The notes: generated by a model from the sequence alone, not told the origin. A stretch of 64,000 bases of DNA from Nonomuraea sp. SYSU D8015 (GCF_008065375.1 NZ_VJYI01000003.1:186001-250000), one strand, 5' to 3'. Positions 7,501-15,994 are shown, counted from the first letter of the stretch. Numbers and translations are program-made.

Positions 7501-9130
7501 GGTTGTCACCGTGGCAGAACGGCCAGCCGAAGTTGCCCGGCTTCTTGATGACGTTGTATTCCACCAGGCCCTCGGGCCCGCGGTCGGTGGTGGGGCCGCC
7601 CCGGTCCGGGCCGTAGTCGGCCACGTGCAGGTACCCCGTCTTGGCGTCGACGGTGAACCGGAAGGGGTTGCGGAAGCCCATGGCGTAGATCTCGGGACGG
7701 GTCTTCTCGGTGCCCGGCGGGAAGAGGTTGCCCTCGGGGATGTCGTAGCCGCCGTCGGCCTTCGGCTTGATCCGCAGGATCTTGCCGCGCAGGTCGTTGG
7801 TGTTGCCCGCGGTGCGGGCGGTGTCCAGCATGTGCTGGCCGGGCCGCCAGTCGAGCGGCGCGTAGCCCTGCCAGTCACCGGAGAGGTTCGGCGGCACGTC
7901 GTCGCCGACACTCAGGTAGAGGCTGCCGTCGGGGCCGAACTCGACCGCGCCGCCGGTGTGGCCGGGCTCGGGGTAGGTCCGGGCACGGTAGGCGGGGATC
8001 TCGATGATCTTCTTCTCGGTGCTCAGGTCGATGGTGTCGCCCTGCACGGTGAACCGGGACAGCCGGTTGACGTCTTGGGCGCTGTCGGCCGGCGACCAGT
8101 AGACATAGATCCACCCGTTCTGGGCGAAGTTCGGGTCGAGCTCCATGCCGACCAGGCCGTCCTCACCGCCGGTGTAGACGTTGAGGGTGGCGGCGGTGAC
8201 GGTCATGTGGGTGTCCGGCTTGTGGATCTTGATCTCGCCCTGGCGCTGGACGTAGAACACCCGCCCGTCGGGGGCGACGTCCAGCTCCATCGGGTTGCTG
8301 GTGTTGTCGTCCAGGGTGACCTTCTCGAAGCTGCTCCACACGGTGCCGCCGCAGTCGCCCGGCTGGGCGCCGGCGGCCCACTCGACGCCGCCGAGGACGT
8401 GCTCGCGGAATTCGGGCTCGCTGTAGGAGGCGGCCTCGTGTCCCATGGCGGTGGCCCACACGCGGGCGCCCTCCGCCTGGCGGCACCAGGAGATCGGGTG
8501 GTCAGGACCCATCGCCGACGAACCGGGGTTGTAGGTCGTCTCGTCCGCGGTCACCAGGACGTGCACGTTCCCGCGCGGGTTGGGGTGGAAGTTGTACCAC
8601 TCCTCCGGGCGCTCCCACCGGGCCGGCAGGTTCTTGGTGGACGGGTGGACCCGGTCGACGACCTTGGCCAGCCCCTGAAGGGTGCCGGGCGAGTGCGCCG
8701 GCATGTGGGCCCCGCCGTTGACGAGTTCGTCCCACCAGGGGAACTCGTTCTCGATGCCCATGTCGAGCGCGTTGTGGATGGCCACGACGCCCTTGCCCGA
8801 CCGGACGAACTTCTGCAGCGCCTGCCGCTGGGCGTCGTTCTCCCAGACCATGCCGGAGTTCTGCAGCATGATCAGGACGTCGAACGTGGCCAGGTCGGTG
8901 TCGTTGAACACCGAGGAGTCGGCGCTCTGCACCACTTCGAAGTCGTGGGCCGCGGCCAGCTCGTTCACCATCTGGATGCCGGCCGGGATGGAGGCGTGCA
9001 CGTATCCCACTGCTTTGGTGAACAGCAGGGCGCGGAAGCCGTGGAGGGCGGTGCCGGTCGCGTGGGCGGGAGCCGACGCCAGCGTCAGTAACAAGGCTGG
9101 GAGTAAGAGGGCAGCGAGAAATCGTCGCAT
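4505..9130 (-). CDS. Large secreted multidomain ThuA / sorbosone dehydrogenase-like protein
   Basis: This protein of about 1540 residues begins with a signal peptide (MRRFLAALLLPALL... AHA). Then come a ThuA-like domain (about 25-235; GVVAIHNALDMG), a PQQ-type glucose/sorbosone dehydrogenase beta-propeller (about 280-710; EFGPDGSLYLSVGDD, RDLRGKILRIKP-like core), a PKD domain (DPDGDSLTYAWDFDGNG), a CBM6-like carbohydrate-binding domain (about 910-1030), a ricin-type beta-trefoil (about 1045-1180), two OmpL47-like repeats ending HTLEYRSRDGAGNVE and HELRYRTADAAGNVEEEK, an Ig-like domain and a C-terminal FIMAH-type helical domain. I chose the ATG at 9130 over the one at 9157 because GGAG lies 7 bases before it. 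It is last in the sugar operon and probably acts on cell-surface or polymeric carbohydrate; its substrate is unknown. Confidence 0.9.
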   Translation of the reverse strand: MRRFLAALLLPALLLTLASAPAHATGTALHGFRALLFTKAVGYVHASIPAGIQMVNELAAAHDFEVVQSADSSVFNDTDLATFDVLIMLQNSGMVWENDAQRQALQKFVRSGKGVVAIHNALDMGIENEFPWWDELVNGGAHMPAHSPGTLQGLAKVVDRVHPSTKNLPARWERPEEWYNFHPNPRGNVHVLVTADETTYNPGSSAMGPDHPISWCRQAEGARVWATAMGHEAASYSEPEFREHVLGGVEWAAGAQPGDCGGTVWSSFEKVTLDDNTSNPMELDVAPDGRVFYVQRQGEIKIHKPDTHMTVTAATLNVYTGGEDGLVGMELDPNFAQNGWIYVYWSPADSAQDVNRLSRFTVQGDTIDLSTEKKIIEIPAYRARTYPEPGHTGGAVEFGPDGSLYLSVGDDVPPNLSGDWQGYAPLDWRPGQHMLDTARTAGNTNDLRGKILRIKPKADGGYDIPEGNLFPPGTEKTRPEIYAMGFRNPFRFTVDAKTGYLHVADYGPDRGGPTTDRGPEGLVEYNVIKKPGNFGWPFCHGDNQPYAPYNPDTKEIGAKFDCAAPVNESPNNTGLTELPPIEKPVMWYGYGTSPTFPELGSGGSAPMSGPVYRYDADNPSKTKFPPYFDGVNFFYEWSRHYIKEIHLDAGDQVFKINSFLGTTPFLKPMDMTFGPDGAMYLLEWGTDFGGGNNDSGLYRIDYAAGARSPVAKATSSRVDGVTPLTVEFDASGSYDPDGDSLTYAWDFDGNGTVDSTQVKATHVYETIGRFTAQLKVTDSTGKEGFANIEITAGNSRPTVTIETPLNGTPIQFGQDVPYKIKVTDPEDGEIDCAKVFVNPALGHDDHEHETVELPGCEGVVNTGDLGGHPDGANLYYVLNAHYTDGSQEMPLTGRAKAILQPMRKQAEFFNAQAGVRVIDEPGAESGKRIGDISNNDWISFTPMNLHAVKGVNFRLSSPTGGGLIELRAESPTGRLLASAAVPSTGGWNNYQQTQTVAVAANATTSTLYVVFKNSADNAFDLDAVQFVSEAPPPAIEPGVYTMTAQHSGKNVTTENASTADNAKLVQMGATEDPIQRWEVVPAPGGYQLKNVGSGKCADIPGGTTTPGTQLVQWACHAAGSADAPNQYFTVVPTGGGEGLFQIVSAKTGLCVDINGVSQADGAAVIQWNCSAAPNQTFRLTKVGGDPADETAPTTTAKQNPAEPNGKEGWYTAAPVEVTLTAVDEANGSGVAATEYRIDGGAWTAYSMPFTVSGDGAHTLEYRSRDGAGNVEQARSLTLKIDTTAPQTTASFAPPNENGWSKDSVPVELAAQDAHSGVKLIEYSLDGGGWKAYTGTPVVVDGDGEHELRYRTADAAGNVEEEKAAVLKIDATKPILLVSGVADGEVYGDSQDVVITWEAVDATSGVRSTTGTLDGAPHTPGSVLPLFTQTLAAHTIAVTSTDNAGNAVTTSVRFSVTTSLRDMQNLLDRFRATSWLSEDAHDDLTGELTRARRAEASGKDDRAVRQLNDFKELLTDQQLVPRAEVRQVLTRDADKMIAVIRG

Positions 9131-9220
9131 GGCGAATCTCCGGGGGTGCGGGGACACCTCGGAACGAGGCGTGAAGGAACGCTGCTGGGAAGGCGTGCAC
9201 CGATGGGGCGCACGCCGGCG

Positions 9221-9330
9221 GGCGTCAGAGGGTGTGCAGGTGAGTCGGCAGTCGGACGGTGGGAGGCGTCAGAGGGTGCACAGGTGAGTCGGCAGTCGGA
9301 CGGTGAGGGGTCTCAGAGGGTGCGCAGGTA
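9221..9330. repeat. 44-bp tandem repeat, about 2.5 copies
   Basis: Units start at 9221, 9265 and 9309 with exact 44-base spacing. Each begins GGCGTCAGAGGGTG and continues through AGGTGAGTCGGCAGTCGGACGG; copies one and two differ at only a few bases. The third, partial copy contains the stop codon and last codons of the downstream epimerase gene. The array fills the spacer between that gene and the ThuA gene and looks like local duplication of the gene's 3' end. Confidence 0.85.
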
Positions 9331-10146
9331 GGCGAGGCCGTCGACGGCCAGCGCGTCCTGGCTTTCGGCGAGCGGCCGCCAGATGGAGGCCGCGGTGGCG
9401 ATGGTCTGGTTGTGCGCGGTGAAGGACTCGATGACGAGCGGCCCTGCGTAGCCGACGTCGTTCAGGGCCCGGGTGAAGCCGGGCCAGTCGAAGCGGTCGG
9501 CCCCCGGCGTGCCGCGATCGGTGCCGCACACCTGCACGTGCGCGATCCGATCCGCCGCGGCCCGTACCGCCTGGGCGGGGTCTTTCTCCTCGATGTTCAT
9601 GTGGTAGGTGTCGAGCGCCAGGTGACAGTCCTCGGGCAGCGCCTCGAGCGCCTGCTCGACGGTGTTGACGAGGCTGGTCTCATACCGGTTGAGCGGCTCG
9701 ACCGCGAGCTTCACCCCGCGCTCGGCCGCGTAGCCCAGGACGGGGCGCAGATGCTCACGCAACTCGGCGTAGACAGCGCGGCGCTCGTCCGGTGACATCC
9801 GCCACGTACGGCCGACCGAGGCGTACGCCGGCCCCCCGATCACCGGGGAGCCGACGGTCACCGCCACGTCGACGCAGTGGCGCAGATAGTCCTGGGTGTC
9901 GCGAATCGTCTCCGGTGAGGCGGCCACGAGCTCCCGCCCCGGCGGCATGACCAGCACCACGGACGCGGCGAGCCCCTGCTCGGCCAGCACCGCCGCGGCC
10001 TTGTCCGGGTTCCAGTCGCCGGGCTGCTCGACGGGCAGCTCGATGACGTCGAAGCCCCACCCGGCGACGCGGGGCGCGAGCCGCGCCAGATCGTCGTCGG
10101 TCAGCGGCGAGACCCAGACCCAGGTGTTCACTCCGATGGAGAACAT
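9313..10146 (-). CDS. Sugar phosphate isomerase/epimerase (tagatose/psicose 3-epimerase-like TIM barrel)
   Basis: The 277-residue protein is a xylose-isomerase-like TIM barrel. It keeps the metal-ligand pattern of the ketose 3-epimerase group: Glu in AVEPLNRYET, Asp in LALDTYHMNIEE, His in AHVQVCGTDRGTPG and Glu in LVIESFTA. It should epimerise or isomerise a keto-sugar or cyclitol derivative in the cytoplasm. It lies 38 bases downstream of the binding-protein gene of the ABC importer, so it probably processes the imported sugar together with the Gfo/Idh/MocA oxidoreductase of the same operon. The exact substrate cannot be read from the sequence. Confidence 0.87.
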   Translation of the reverse strand: MFSIGVNTWVWVSPLTDDDLARLAPRVAGWGFDVIELPVEQPGDWNPDKAAAVLAEQGLAASVVLVMPPGRELVAASPETIRDTQDYLRHCVDVAVTVGSPVIGGPAYASVGRTWRMSPDERRAVYAELREHLRPVLGYAAERGVKLAVEPLNRYETSLVNTVEQALEALPEDCHLALDTYHMNIEEKDPAQAVRAAADRIAHVQVCGTDRGTPGADRFDWPGFTRALNDVGYAGPLVIESFTAHNQTIATAASIWRPLAESQDALAVDGLAYLRTL

Positions 10147-10184
10147 GGCGTCCCTCTTCGTCGTCGGTTCGCGGAAGGAGCCGA

Positions 10185-11393
10185 TCAGCCCTTCTTCCCG
10201 CCCCAGGTCTCCGGGAACCCGGGCAGGTCCTCACAGCCGCACAGCGCGTAGTGCAGCGGCGGCATGTTCGGCTTGAGGTAGGTCGCCAGGTTCTCGCTGG
10301 TGACCTTCGGCTGCGGCAGGTTCCACATCTTGGGCACTTCCTCGCCCTTGAGGATCTTCAGCGCGGCGATGATCGGAGTGCGCCACTGGTAGGTCGGGTA
10401 CGTGGGCGCGACGGCGGTGAGATTGGCGTCCTTCCACTTCTGCAGGAAGTCCTGCTGGTCCTCGCCGTTGATCGGCGGCACCGGCAGGCCGGCGTCCTCG
10501 AACGCCTCGATCGCGGCCACCGCCGTGGCGCCCGCGTCCATCCAGACGCCGTCGATCTTGCCGTGCCGCTGGATGTAGTCGCTGACGATGCTCTTGGTCT
10601 TGGCCGCGTCGCCGTCGGTGAACTCCACGCCCACCACCTGGACCTTGCTCTTGTCGAAGACCACCTTCGCCGCCGACCAGCGGGTCTCCAGCACGTCCAC
10701 GCCGGGCAGGATGCGCAGCGCCAGCACCTTCCCGCCCGCGGGCACCTTCTCGACCAGGAACTCGGCGGCGTCGGCGCCGAAGGCGTAGCCGCCGATGGGC
10801 TTGATGAACGTCACCGGGCAGTCGGTCTCCACGCCCCGGTCGAAGACGATGACGGGCACCTTCCCGCAGGCGGCCGTCACGGCGGGGGTGAGCGTGGCCG
10901 TGGTGTTCGGCGAGATGATCAGCGCGTCGCAGCCCTTGGCCTGCAGCTCGGCGATGTCGGAGATCTGCTTGTCGTCCTTGCCCTCGGCATCCAGCGCGGT
11001 GAACTTCTCGATCTCCTTGTGCAGGCCGACCTCGGCCTGCATCGTCTTCCACCCGACCTGGCGCCAGGGGTTGTTGACCGCGGCGTTGGAGAAGCACAAG
11101 TGGTACGGCCCGTCCTTCTTGTACTTGGCGGTGTCGGTCATCTGCGGGGCGATGGCCTGCTCCCACGGCTTGTCCGACGGGCCCTCCGGCGTCTGGGAGC
11201 GCATGGCCAGCTGGGCGTCGAAGTCCGCCTGCACGAAGAACTTCGACTGCGTGCCCGTGCCCGCGCTCTGGGCACTCTGGCTGGCGCTCGCGGCGGGCGC
11301 CGCGGGCTGGGTGGCGGTCGTCGGCTTGTCGGTGGTGCAGCCGGCGAGGACGAGCGCGCTGAACACGGCGACTGCGGCCTTATGACGCGGCAT
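10185..11393 (-). CDS. Sugar ABC transporter substrate-binding lipoprotein
   Basis: The N-terminus has a lipoprotein signal with lipobox LVLAGC, followed by an Ala/Ser/Gln-rich linker. The rest is a type I periplasmic-binding fold of the ribose/galactose class: YHLCFSNAAVNNPWR, GCDALIISPNTTATL, CGKVPVIVFDRGV. At 402 residues it is longer than classical RbsB (about 300). It would sit on the outer face of the membrane and deliver a sugar or cyclitol to the two permeases. Its start overlaps the upstream permease end by 14 bases. Confidence 0.92.
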   Translation of the reverse strand: MPRHKAAVAVFSALVLAGCTTDKPTTATQPAAPAASASQSAQSAGTGTQSKFFVQADFDAQLAMRSQTPEGPSDKPWEQAIAPQMTDTAKYKKDGPYHLCFSNAAVNNPWRQVGWKTMQAEVGLHKEIEKFTALDAEGKDDKQISDIAELQAKGCDALIISPNTTATLTPAVTAACGKVPVIVFDRGVETDCPVTFIKPIGGYAFGADAAEFLVEKVPAGGKVLALRILPGVDVLETRWSAAKVVFDKSKVQVVGVEFTDGDAAKTKSIVSDYIQRHGKIDGVWMDAGATAVAAIEAFEDAGLPVPPINGEDQQDFLQKWKDANLTAVAPTYPTYQWRTPIIAALKILKGEEVPKMWNLPQPKVTSENLATYLKPNMPPLHYALCGCEDLPGFPETWGGKKG

Positions 11394-12330
11394 GTGCGTC
11401 TCCTTTTCGGGGGGTGAACTTCCAGGGAAGTCGGATGGCTCCCGCCGCGACCGCGGCGATGATGATGACGCCCTGCACGGTGAACTCCAGCGCCCCCGAG
11501 ATTCCGTACAGGTTGAGCAGGGTGAACAGCGCCTCCAGCGTGAAGGCCCCGGCCATGGCGGCGAGCACGGAGCCGCGGCCGCCGCCGAGCACCACGCCGC
11601 CGAGGACGACCGCGGTGATGGCGGAGAACTCCAGCCCCTGGCCGACCTGCGCCGAGACCCCGGCGAAGCCGCCGAGCAGGATCGCCGCGACGGCCGCGGC
11701 CAGGCCCGACAGCATGAAGGCGAAGATCTTGGCCCGGTCGACGCGGACCCCGGACAGCGCCGCGGCGCGCTCGTTGTCGCCGGTGGCCATCAGGGTCTTG
11801 CCGAAGTCGGCGCGCATGAGCCAGATCGCCGCCGCGCCCACGGCGAGCAGGATCAGCACCGACCACGGCACGGGTCCGAGGCCACCGCGGCCGAAGACGC
11901 GGAAGCCCTCCGACAGCGCGCCACGCGGCGCGCCGCCGGTCCACAGGAAGACCGCCCCGGACAGGATGAGCAGCATGCCGAGCGTCACGATGAACGACGG
12001 CACCCTCAGCTTGGTGGTGACCACGCCGTTGACCAGACCCACGAGCAGCCCGATGACGATCAGCAGGGCGATGACCGGCCAGGTGGCGGACTCGTCGCCG
12101 TCGATGAGCCGCGCGGCGATCACCACTTCGGCCGTCACCAGTGAGCCGACCGACAGGTCGAACTCGCCGGAGACGATGACGAAATACTGTCCCGCGGCCA
12201 GGATCACCAGCGGCGCCGCTCGCTTGAGGAACGCCAGGAACCCGGCGGGCTCCAGGAAGAAGGGGTTGGCGACCGCGATCGCGGCCAGCAGCACCACGAG
12301 GACCGCGAGGATGGGAAGTGCCCGCTTCAT
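11380..12330 (-). CDS. Sugar ABC transporter permease (RbsC-like), second of pair
   Basis: This 316-residue membrane protein has about eight to ten hydrophobic segments and the RbsC-family signatures GEFDLSVGSLVTAEVV, RVPSFIVTLGMLLILSG and VVLGGVVLGGGRGSV. It forms one half of the translocation channel with the neighbouring permease. It starts 10 bases after that permease ends. The C-terminus carries a short basic tail (FTPRKGDAHAAS). Confidence 0.93.
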   Translation of the reverse strand: MKRALPILAVLVVLLAAIAVANPFFLEPAGFLAFLKRAAPLVILAAGQYFVIVSGEFDLSVGSLVTAEVVIAARLIDGDESATWPVIALLIVIGLLVGLVNGVVTTKLRVPSFIVTLGMLLILSGAVFLWTGGAPRGALSEGFRVFGRGGLGPVPWSVLILLAVGAAAIWLMRADFGKTLMATGDNERAAALSGVRVDRAKIFAFMLSGLAAAVAAILLGGFAGVSAQVGQGLEFSAITAVVLGGVVLGGGRGSVLAAMAGAFTLEALFTLLNLYGISGALEFTVQGVIIIAAVAAGAIRLPWKFTPRKGDAHAAS

Positions 12331-12340
12331 GCCGCCCGCC

Positions 12341-13354
12341 TCATTGTGACCGCCTCATTCCGCGCCGGGCGTAGACGGCCACCGCGATGACGATGACCAC
12401 GCCGCGGACCACGTCCTTGACGAAGGAGTTGACCTCGAGCTGGTTGAAGATGGTGTCCAGGACGGCCAGCAGCAGGACCCCGCCCACGGTTCCGGCGACC
12501 CCGCCCTTGCCTCCGGCCAGCGCCGTCCCGCCGAGCACGACCGCGGCGATGGACTCCAGGTCGTAGCCGCCGTCGGTGCCGACCGTGGGCGCGCCCGCCC
12601 CGAGCCTGCTGGCCAGCAGCAGACCCGCGATGCCGGCGCAGAGGGAGCAGAGCACGTGAGTGATCACGATGACCCGGCCCGTGCGGATCCCGGACAGCCG
12701 GGCGACCTCCTCGTTCCCGCCCACCGCGTAGATGCGGTATCCCAGCCGGGTCCTGCTCAGCAGGAACCAGGCCACGACGGCCACGCCCGCCCAGAGCAGG
12801 GCGGAGATGGGGATCGGCCCGATCCGTGAGTAGCCCAGCAGCTGGAACGACTCGGGCACCTTGCCCGCCGGGCCGTCGTAAAGGTGGTCGACGATGCCCT
12901 TGATGATGAGGGCGACGCCGAGCGTGGCGATGAAGGCGTGGACCTGGAGCCTGGTGATGACCAGCCCGTTGACCAGCCCCACCAGCGCGCTGATGGCCAG
13001 CACCGCGGCGATGGCGGGCAGGATGTTCCCGTCCTGGCCCGCCATGATCTCCGCCGCGACCAGCGAGGTCAGGCTGATCAGGTACGCCACGGACAGGTCG
13101 AGCGACCCGGCCAGGATCGCCAGCGTCTGCCCGATCGCCACGATGCCGAGGGCCGCCGAACGCTGCTGGATCCCGACGACGCTCTCCATGGTCAGGAACT
13201 GGCCGCCGTCGAACGCGACGAGCACCCAGCCGACCGCGATCAGCCCGAGCAGCGCGAGGAACACCACCTGCGTGGGCTCGCGCAGCCGTGCCGCCAGGCC
13301 GCTCCGGGCCTCGCCGCGGCCGGCGGGACGGCGGACGCGTACGAGCTGGTTCAT
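12341..13354 (-). CDS. Sugar ABC transporter permease (RbsC-like), first of pair
   Basis: A 337-residue RbsC-family permease. GSLDLSVAYLISLTSLVAAEI marks the conserved first loop, followed by LQVHAFIATLGVALIIKG and the near-C-terminal AVVLGGTALAGGKGGVAG. Multiple transmembrane helices follow a cytoplasmic basic N-terminus (VRRPAGRGEARSG). It abuts the ATPase gene directly (13354/13355), so translation is coupled. The pair of non-identical permeases implies a heterodimeric channel, as in several ribose/cyclitol-type importers. Confidence 0.93.
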   Translation of the reverse strand: MNQLVRVRRPAGRGEARSGLAARLREPTQVVFLALLGLIAVGWVLVAFDGGQFLTMESVVGIQQRSAALGIVAIGQTLAILAGSLDLSVAYLISLTSLVAAEIMAGQDGNILPAIAAVLAISALVGLVNGLVITRLQVHAFIATLGVALIIKGIVDHLYDGPAGKVPESFQLLGYSRIGPIPISALLWAGVAVVAWFLLSRTRLGYRIYAVGGNEEVARLSGIRTGRVIVITHVLCSLCAGIAGLLLASRLGAGAPTVGTDGGYDLESIAAVVLGGTALAGGKGGVAGTVGGVLLLAVLDTIFNQLEVNSFVKDVVRGVVIVIAVAVYARRGMRRSQ

Positions 13355-14806
13355 TCAGGCCACCTCTCCCGCGGCCAGGCGCATGATGGCCTCCTCCGTG
13401 GGTCCGGCCGGCAGCGTGCCGGCGATGCGGCCGTCCCGCAGGACGACGATGCGATCGCTCATGCCGATGAGCTCGGGCAGCTCGGAAGAGATCATCATGA
13501 TCGCCATGCCGTCATTGGCCAGTTCGCGCATCAGGTCGTGGATGGCGGCCTTGGCCCCGACGTCCACGCCGCGGGTCGGTTCGTCGAACAGCAGCACCCG
13601 CGGCGCCATCGTCATCCACTTGGCGAGCACGACCTTCTGCTGGTTGCCTCCGGACAGGTAGCGGACCTCCTGCTCCTGGCGCGGAGGCGAGAGGCGGACC
13701 CGCTCCAGCAGGTCGCGGACGCCGTTGCGGCCCTTGGCGCCTCCTACCGCGCGGGCGACGAGCAGGGCGTTGTCGCGCACCGACTGGCGCAGCGCGAGCC
13801 CTTCGGCCTTGCGGTCCTCGGTCACCAGCCCGATGCCCATGGCCACGCCTTCCCGGACCGAGCGGGGGCGCGACGGGGTCATCTCGCCGGCGGTGAACGG
13901 CTCCGCGCCGAAGATCGCTTTGGCGAGCTCCGACCTGCCGGATCCCTGCAGGCCCGCGATGCCGACGATCTCCCCGGCGCGCAGCTCCAGATCGATGTCG
14001 CGGAGCTTGTGGTTGCCCGCTGCGCGCAGGCTGAGCCGTACCTCGCCGGCGCCCGCCGAGCGGGGCGGGAAGTAGGTGCCGAGGTCGCGCCCCACCATCA
14101 GGCGGATCAGCTCGTCGGAGGACACCTCGCCGATCGGGACCGTGGTGACGCGCGAGCCGTCCTTGAGCACGGTGACCCTGTCGGCGAGGTCGAACACCTC
14201 GCGTAAGCGGTGGGAGATGTACACGACGGCGACGCCGCGCTCCCGCAGCCGCCCGATCAGCCGGTAGAGCAGCTCGACCTCGTGCTCGGCCAGCGCCGCG
14301 CTGGGCTCGTCCATGACGATCAGCCGCGCGTCGATCGACAGCGCCTTGACGATCTCGACGACCTGCTGCTGGGCCACCGACAGGCGCTTGACGGGGTCGC
14401 GGGGGCCGAAGGAGTCCTCGCCCAGCTCGTCGAGGAGCCGCGCGGTCGCCTCCTCCATGGCGGCACGATCGACCAAGCCGCGTCTGACGGGCTCGCGCCC
14501 GAGGAAGACGTTCTCGGCGACGGTGCGCTCGGGCAGCAGGTTGAACTCCTGATAGATGATCGCGATGCCGGAGCGCTGCGCGTCGAGCGGGTGGCCGAAG
14601 GAGACCGGCCGGCCGTCGATCTCGATCGAGCCCTCGTCCGGCGCGTGCACCCCGCAGATGATCTTCATCAGGGTCGACTTGCCGGCGCCGTTCTCGCCGA
14701 CGACGGCGTGGACCTCACCGGCCGTCACGTCCAGGTCCACCCCGGACAGCACCCGCACGCCTAAGAAGCTCTTGCCGATGCCGCGCATGCTCAGCACTCG
14801 GTCCAC
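13355..14806 (-). CDS. Sugar ABC transporter ATP-binding protein (RbsA/MglA-like, two ATPase domains)
   Basis: The 483-residue protein has two ATPase halves. The first has Walker A GENGAGKST, signature LSVAQQQ and Walker B LIVMDEPSAAL. The second has the degenerate P-loop GLQGSGRSE usual in this family, signature LSGGNQQK and Walker B VLLFDEPTRGVD. It energises the two adjacent permeases. The frame opens at GTG 14806, but GGAGG lies right against that codon; the GTG at 14797 has better Shine-Dalgarno spacing and gives an N-terminus (VLSMRGIGKSF) that fits the family. Confidence 0.94.
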   Translation of the reverse strand: MDRVLSMRGIGKSFLGVRVLSGVDLDVTAGEVHAVVGENGAGKSTLMKIICGVHAPDEGSIEIDGRPVSFGHPLDAQRSGIAIIYQEFNLLPERTVAENVFLGREPVRRGLVDRAAMEEATARLLDELGEDSFGPRDPVKRLSVAQQQVVEIVKALSIDARLIVMDEPSAALAEHEVELLYRLIGRLRERGVAVVYISHRLREVFDLADRVTVLKDGSRVTTVPIGEVSSDELIRLMVGRDLGTYFPPRSAGAGEVRLSLRAAGNHKLRDIDLELRAGEIVGIAGLQGSGRSELAKAIFGAEPFTAGEMTPSRPRSVREGVAMGIGLVTEDRKAEGLALRQSVRDNALLVARAVGGAKGRNGVRDLLERVRLSPPRQEQEVRYLSGGNQQKVVLAKWMTMAPRVLLFDEPTRGVDVGAKAAIHDLMRELANDGMAIMMISSELPELIGMSDRIVVLRDGRIAGTLPAGPTEEAIMRLAAGEVA

Positions 14807-15885
14807 CTCCCCGAATCGGCGGAGGCGAGGACGGCCTCGCAGATCGCGGCGGCCCGGGCGCCGTCCGCGAACACCGGCAACCCGTCGCGGTGCTCGCCAC
14901 CGAGCACGGCGTAGGTGTCGGCGACGAAGGCGTCGAAGCAGTCGTGGTACCCCTGGGCGTGCCCGGCGGGCAGCGGGGAGTAGGGCAGGGCCGCCTCGGA
15001 CAGGGTCTCCGGGTCGCGCACGAGGGCCCGCGACCCGGCGCGCTCCCCCAGCCAGAGCAGTTCCGGCTGCTCCTGGTCGAAGGCGAGGCTCGCCTCGGTG
15101 CCGGAGATCTCGAGGAACAGCCGGTTCTTACGGCCCGGGGAGACCTGACTGGTGACGAGCGCGCCGACGGCCCCGGAGGCGGTGCGGAACTGGACGGTGG
15201 CCACGTCCTCGGTCACCACGGCGGTCGTGCTCGCACGCGCCGGCTGCACGACGGCGGTCTGCGCGCAGACGCTGACGATGCGGTCCGCGGTGACGAACTC
15301 CGCCAGGTCGCACCAGTGGGATCCGATGTCGGCGAACGTCCGGCTCGGCCCGCCCAGCTCCGGGTCGACCCGCCAGTTGTCGTCGTCCGGGCGCAGCAGC
15401 CAGTCCTGCAGATAGCTCCCCTGAATGAGGCTGATCCGGCCGACGTCGCCGCGGGCGACGCGCTGCCGGGCCTCCCTGACCATGGCGTGGAAGCGGTAGA
15501 CGAACGGGACCGTCGCGACCAGTCCGGCCTCGGCCGCCCGCCCCGCCATCAGCGCGGCGGTCGGCGCGTCCGTGGCGAGCGGCTTCTCGCAGATCACGGC
15601 CAGTCCGGCGGACAGGGCCTTGAGGGCGAACGGGGCGTGGAGGTGGTTGGGGGTGCAGATGTGCACCAGATCGATCTCGCCGGACTCGATGAGCTGGTCG
15701 GCGGAGGAGAAGACCTTCACCGAGCCGAGGCCGGCCCGCTGCGCGTTCTCGGGTCGCGATCCGGCCACTCCGGCGATGGTCGCACCGGCGAGCCGCGCGG
15801 CGCGGGCATGCACCCGCCCCATGAAACCCGTCCCGATGATGCCAACCCTAGGGCTATCGGGTGGTTTCGGGCTTATATCCCTCAT
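14791..15885 (-). CDS. Gfo/Idh/MocA family NAD(P)-dependent oxidoreductase
   Basis: The N-terminal Rossmann fold has VGIIGTGFMGRVHARAA and the family hallmark EKPLATDAPTA, whose lysine contacts cofactor and substrate. The C-terminal alpha/beta domain contains GGPSRTFADIGSHWCDLAEF with a probable catalytic His. It oxidises or reduces a sugar or cyclitol hydroxyl in the cytoplasm; inositol 2-dehydrogenase-like and 3-keto-sugar chemistries are both common in the family. I start it at ATG 15885 (MRDISPKP), giving 364 residues, because upstream codons are antisense to the ROK gene. A strong promoter ends three bases upstream, so this is the first gene of the operon and its mRNA is nearly leaderless. 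Confidence 0.92.
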   Translation of the reverse strand: MRDISPKPPDSPRVGIIGTGFMGRVHARAARLAGATIAGVAGSRPENAQRAGLGSVKVFSSADQLIESGEIDLVHICTPNHLHAPFALKALSAGLAVICEKPLATDAPTAALMAGRAAEAGLVATVPFVYRFHAMVREARQRVARGDVGRISLIQGSYLQDWLLRPDDDNWRVDPELGGPSRTFADIGSHWCDLAEFVTADRIVSVCAQTAVVQPARASTTAVVTEDVATVQFRTASGAVGALVTSQVSPGRKNRLFLEISGTEASLAFDQEQPELLWLGERAGSRALVRDPETLSEAALPYSPLPAGHAQGYHDCFDAFVADTYAVLGGEHRDGLPVFADGARAAAICEAVLASADSGRWTEC

Positions 15886-15893
15886 GTTGCGGG

Positions 15894-15930
15894 ATGCTAG
15901 AACCGTCTTATGTCGACGGTCAAGCAAAAG
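15894..15930 (-). promoter_or_regulatory. Promoter and operator (site A) of the sugar operon
   Basis: On the minus strand a -35 box TTGACC (15923-15918) and a -10 box TAGCAT (15899-15894) are 18 bases apart. The 24-bp block 15907-15930 around the -35 box reads, on the minus strand, CTTTTG then CTTGACCGTCGA then CATAAG. It matches site B at 17221-17244 in 21 of 24 positions. Its ends are inverted repeats, as expected for a dimeric regulator. The ROK protein encoded next door is the obvious candidate to bind it. Confidence 0.7.
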
Positions 15931-15994
15931 CTCCCGCCGATGCGGCATAATTAGAGGGTGATCACGAAAGATGTCGCCCCGATGAACGGAGCAG

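Noticed and set aside
5360..9091. A 1243-codon open frame on the plus strand
   Set aside because: It is antisense to the ThuA/sorbosone-dehydrogenase gene, whose domains are unmistakable; the plus-strand translation is a Val/Gly/Arg-rich shadow typical of high-GC DNA.
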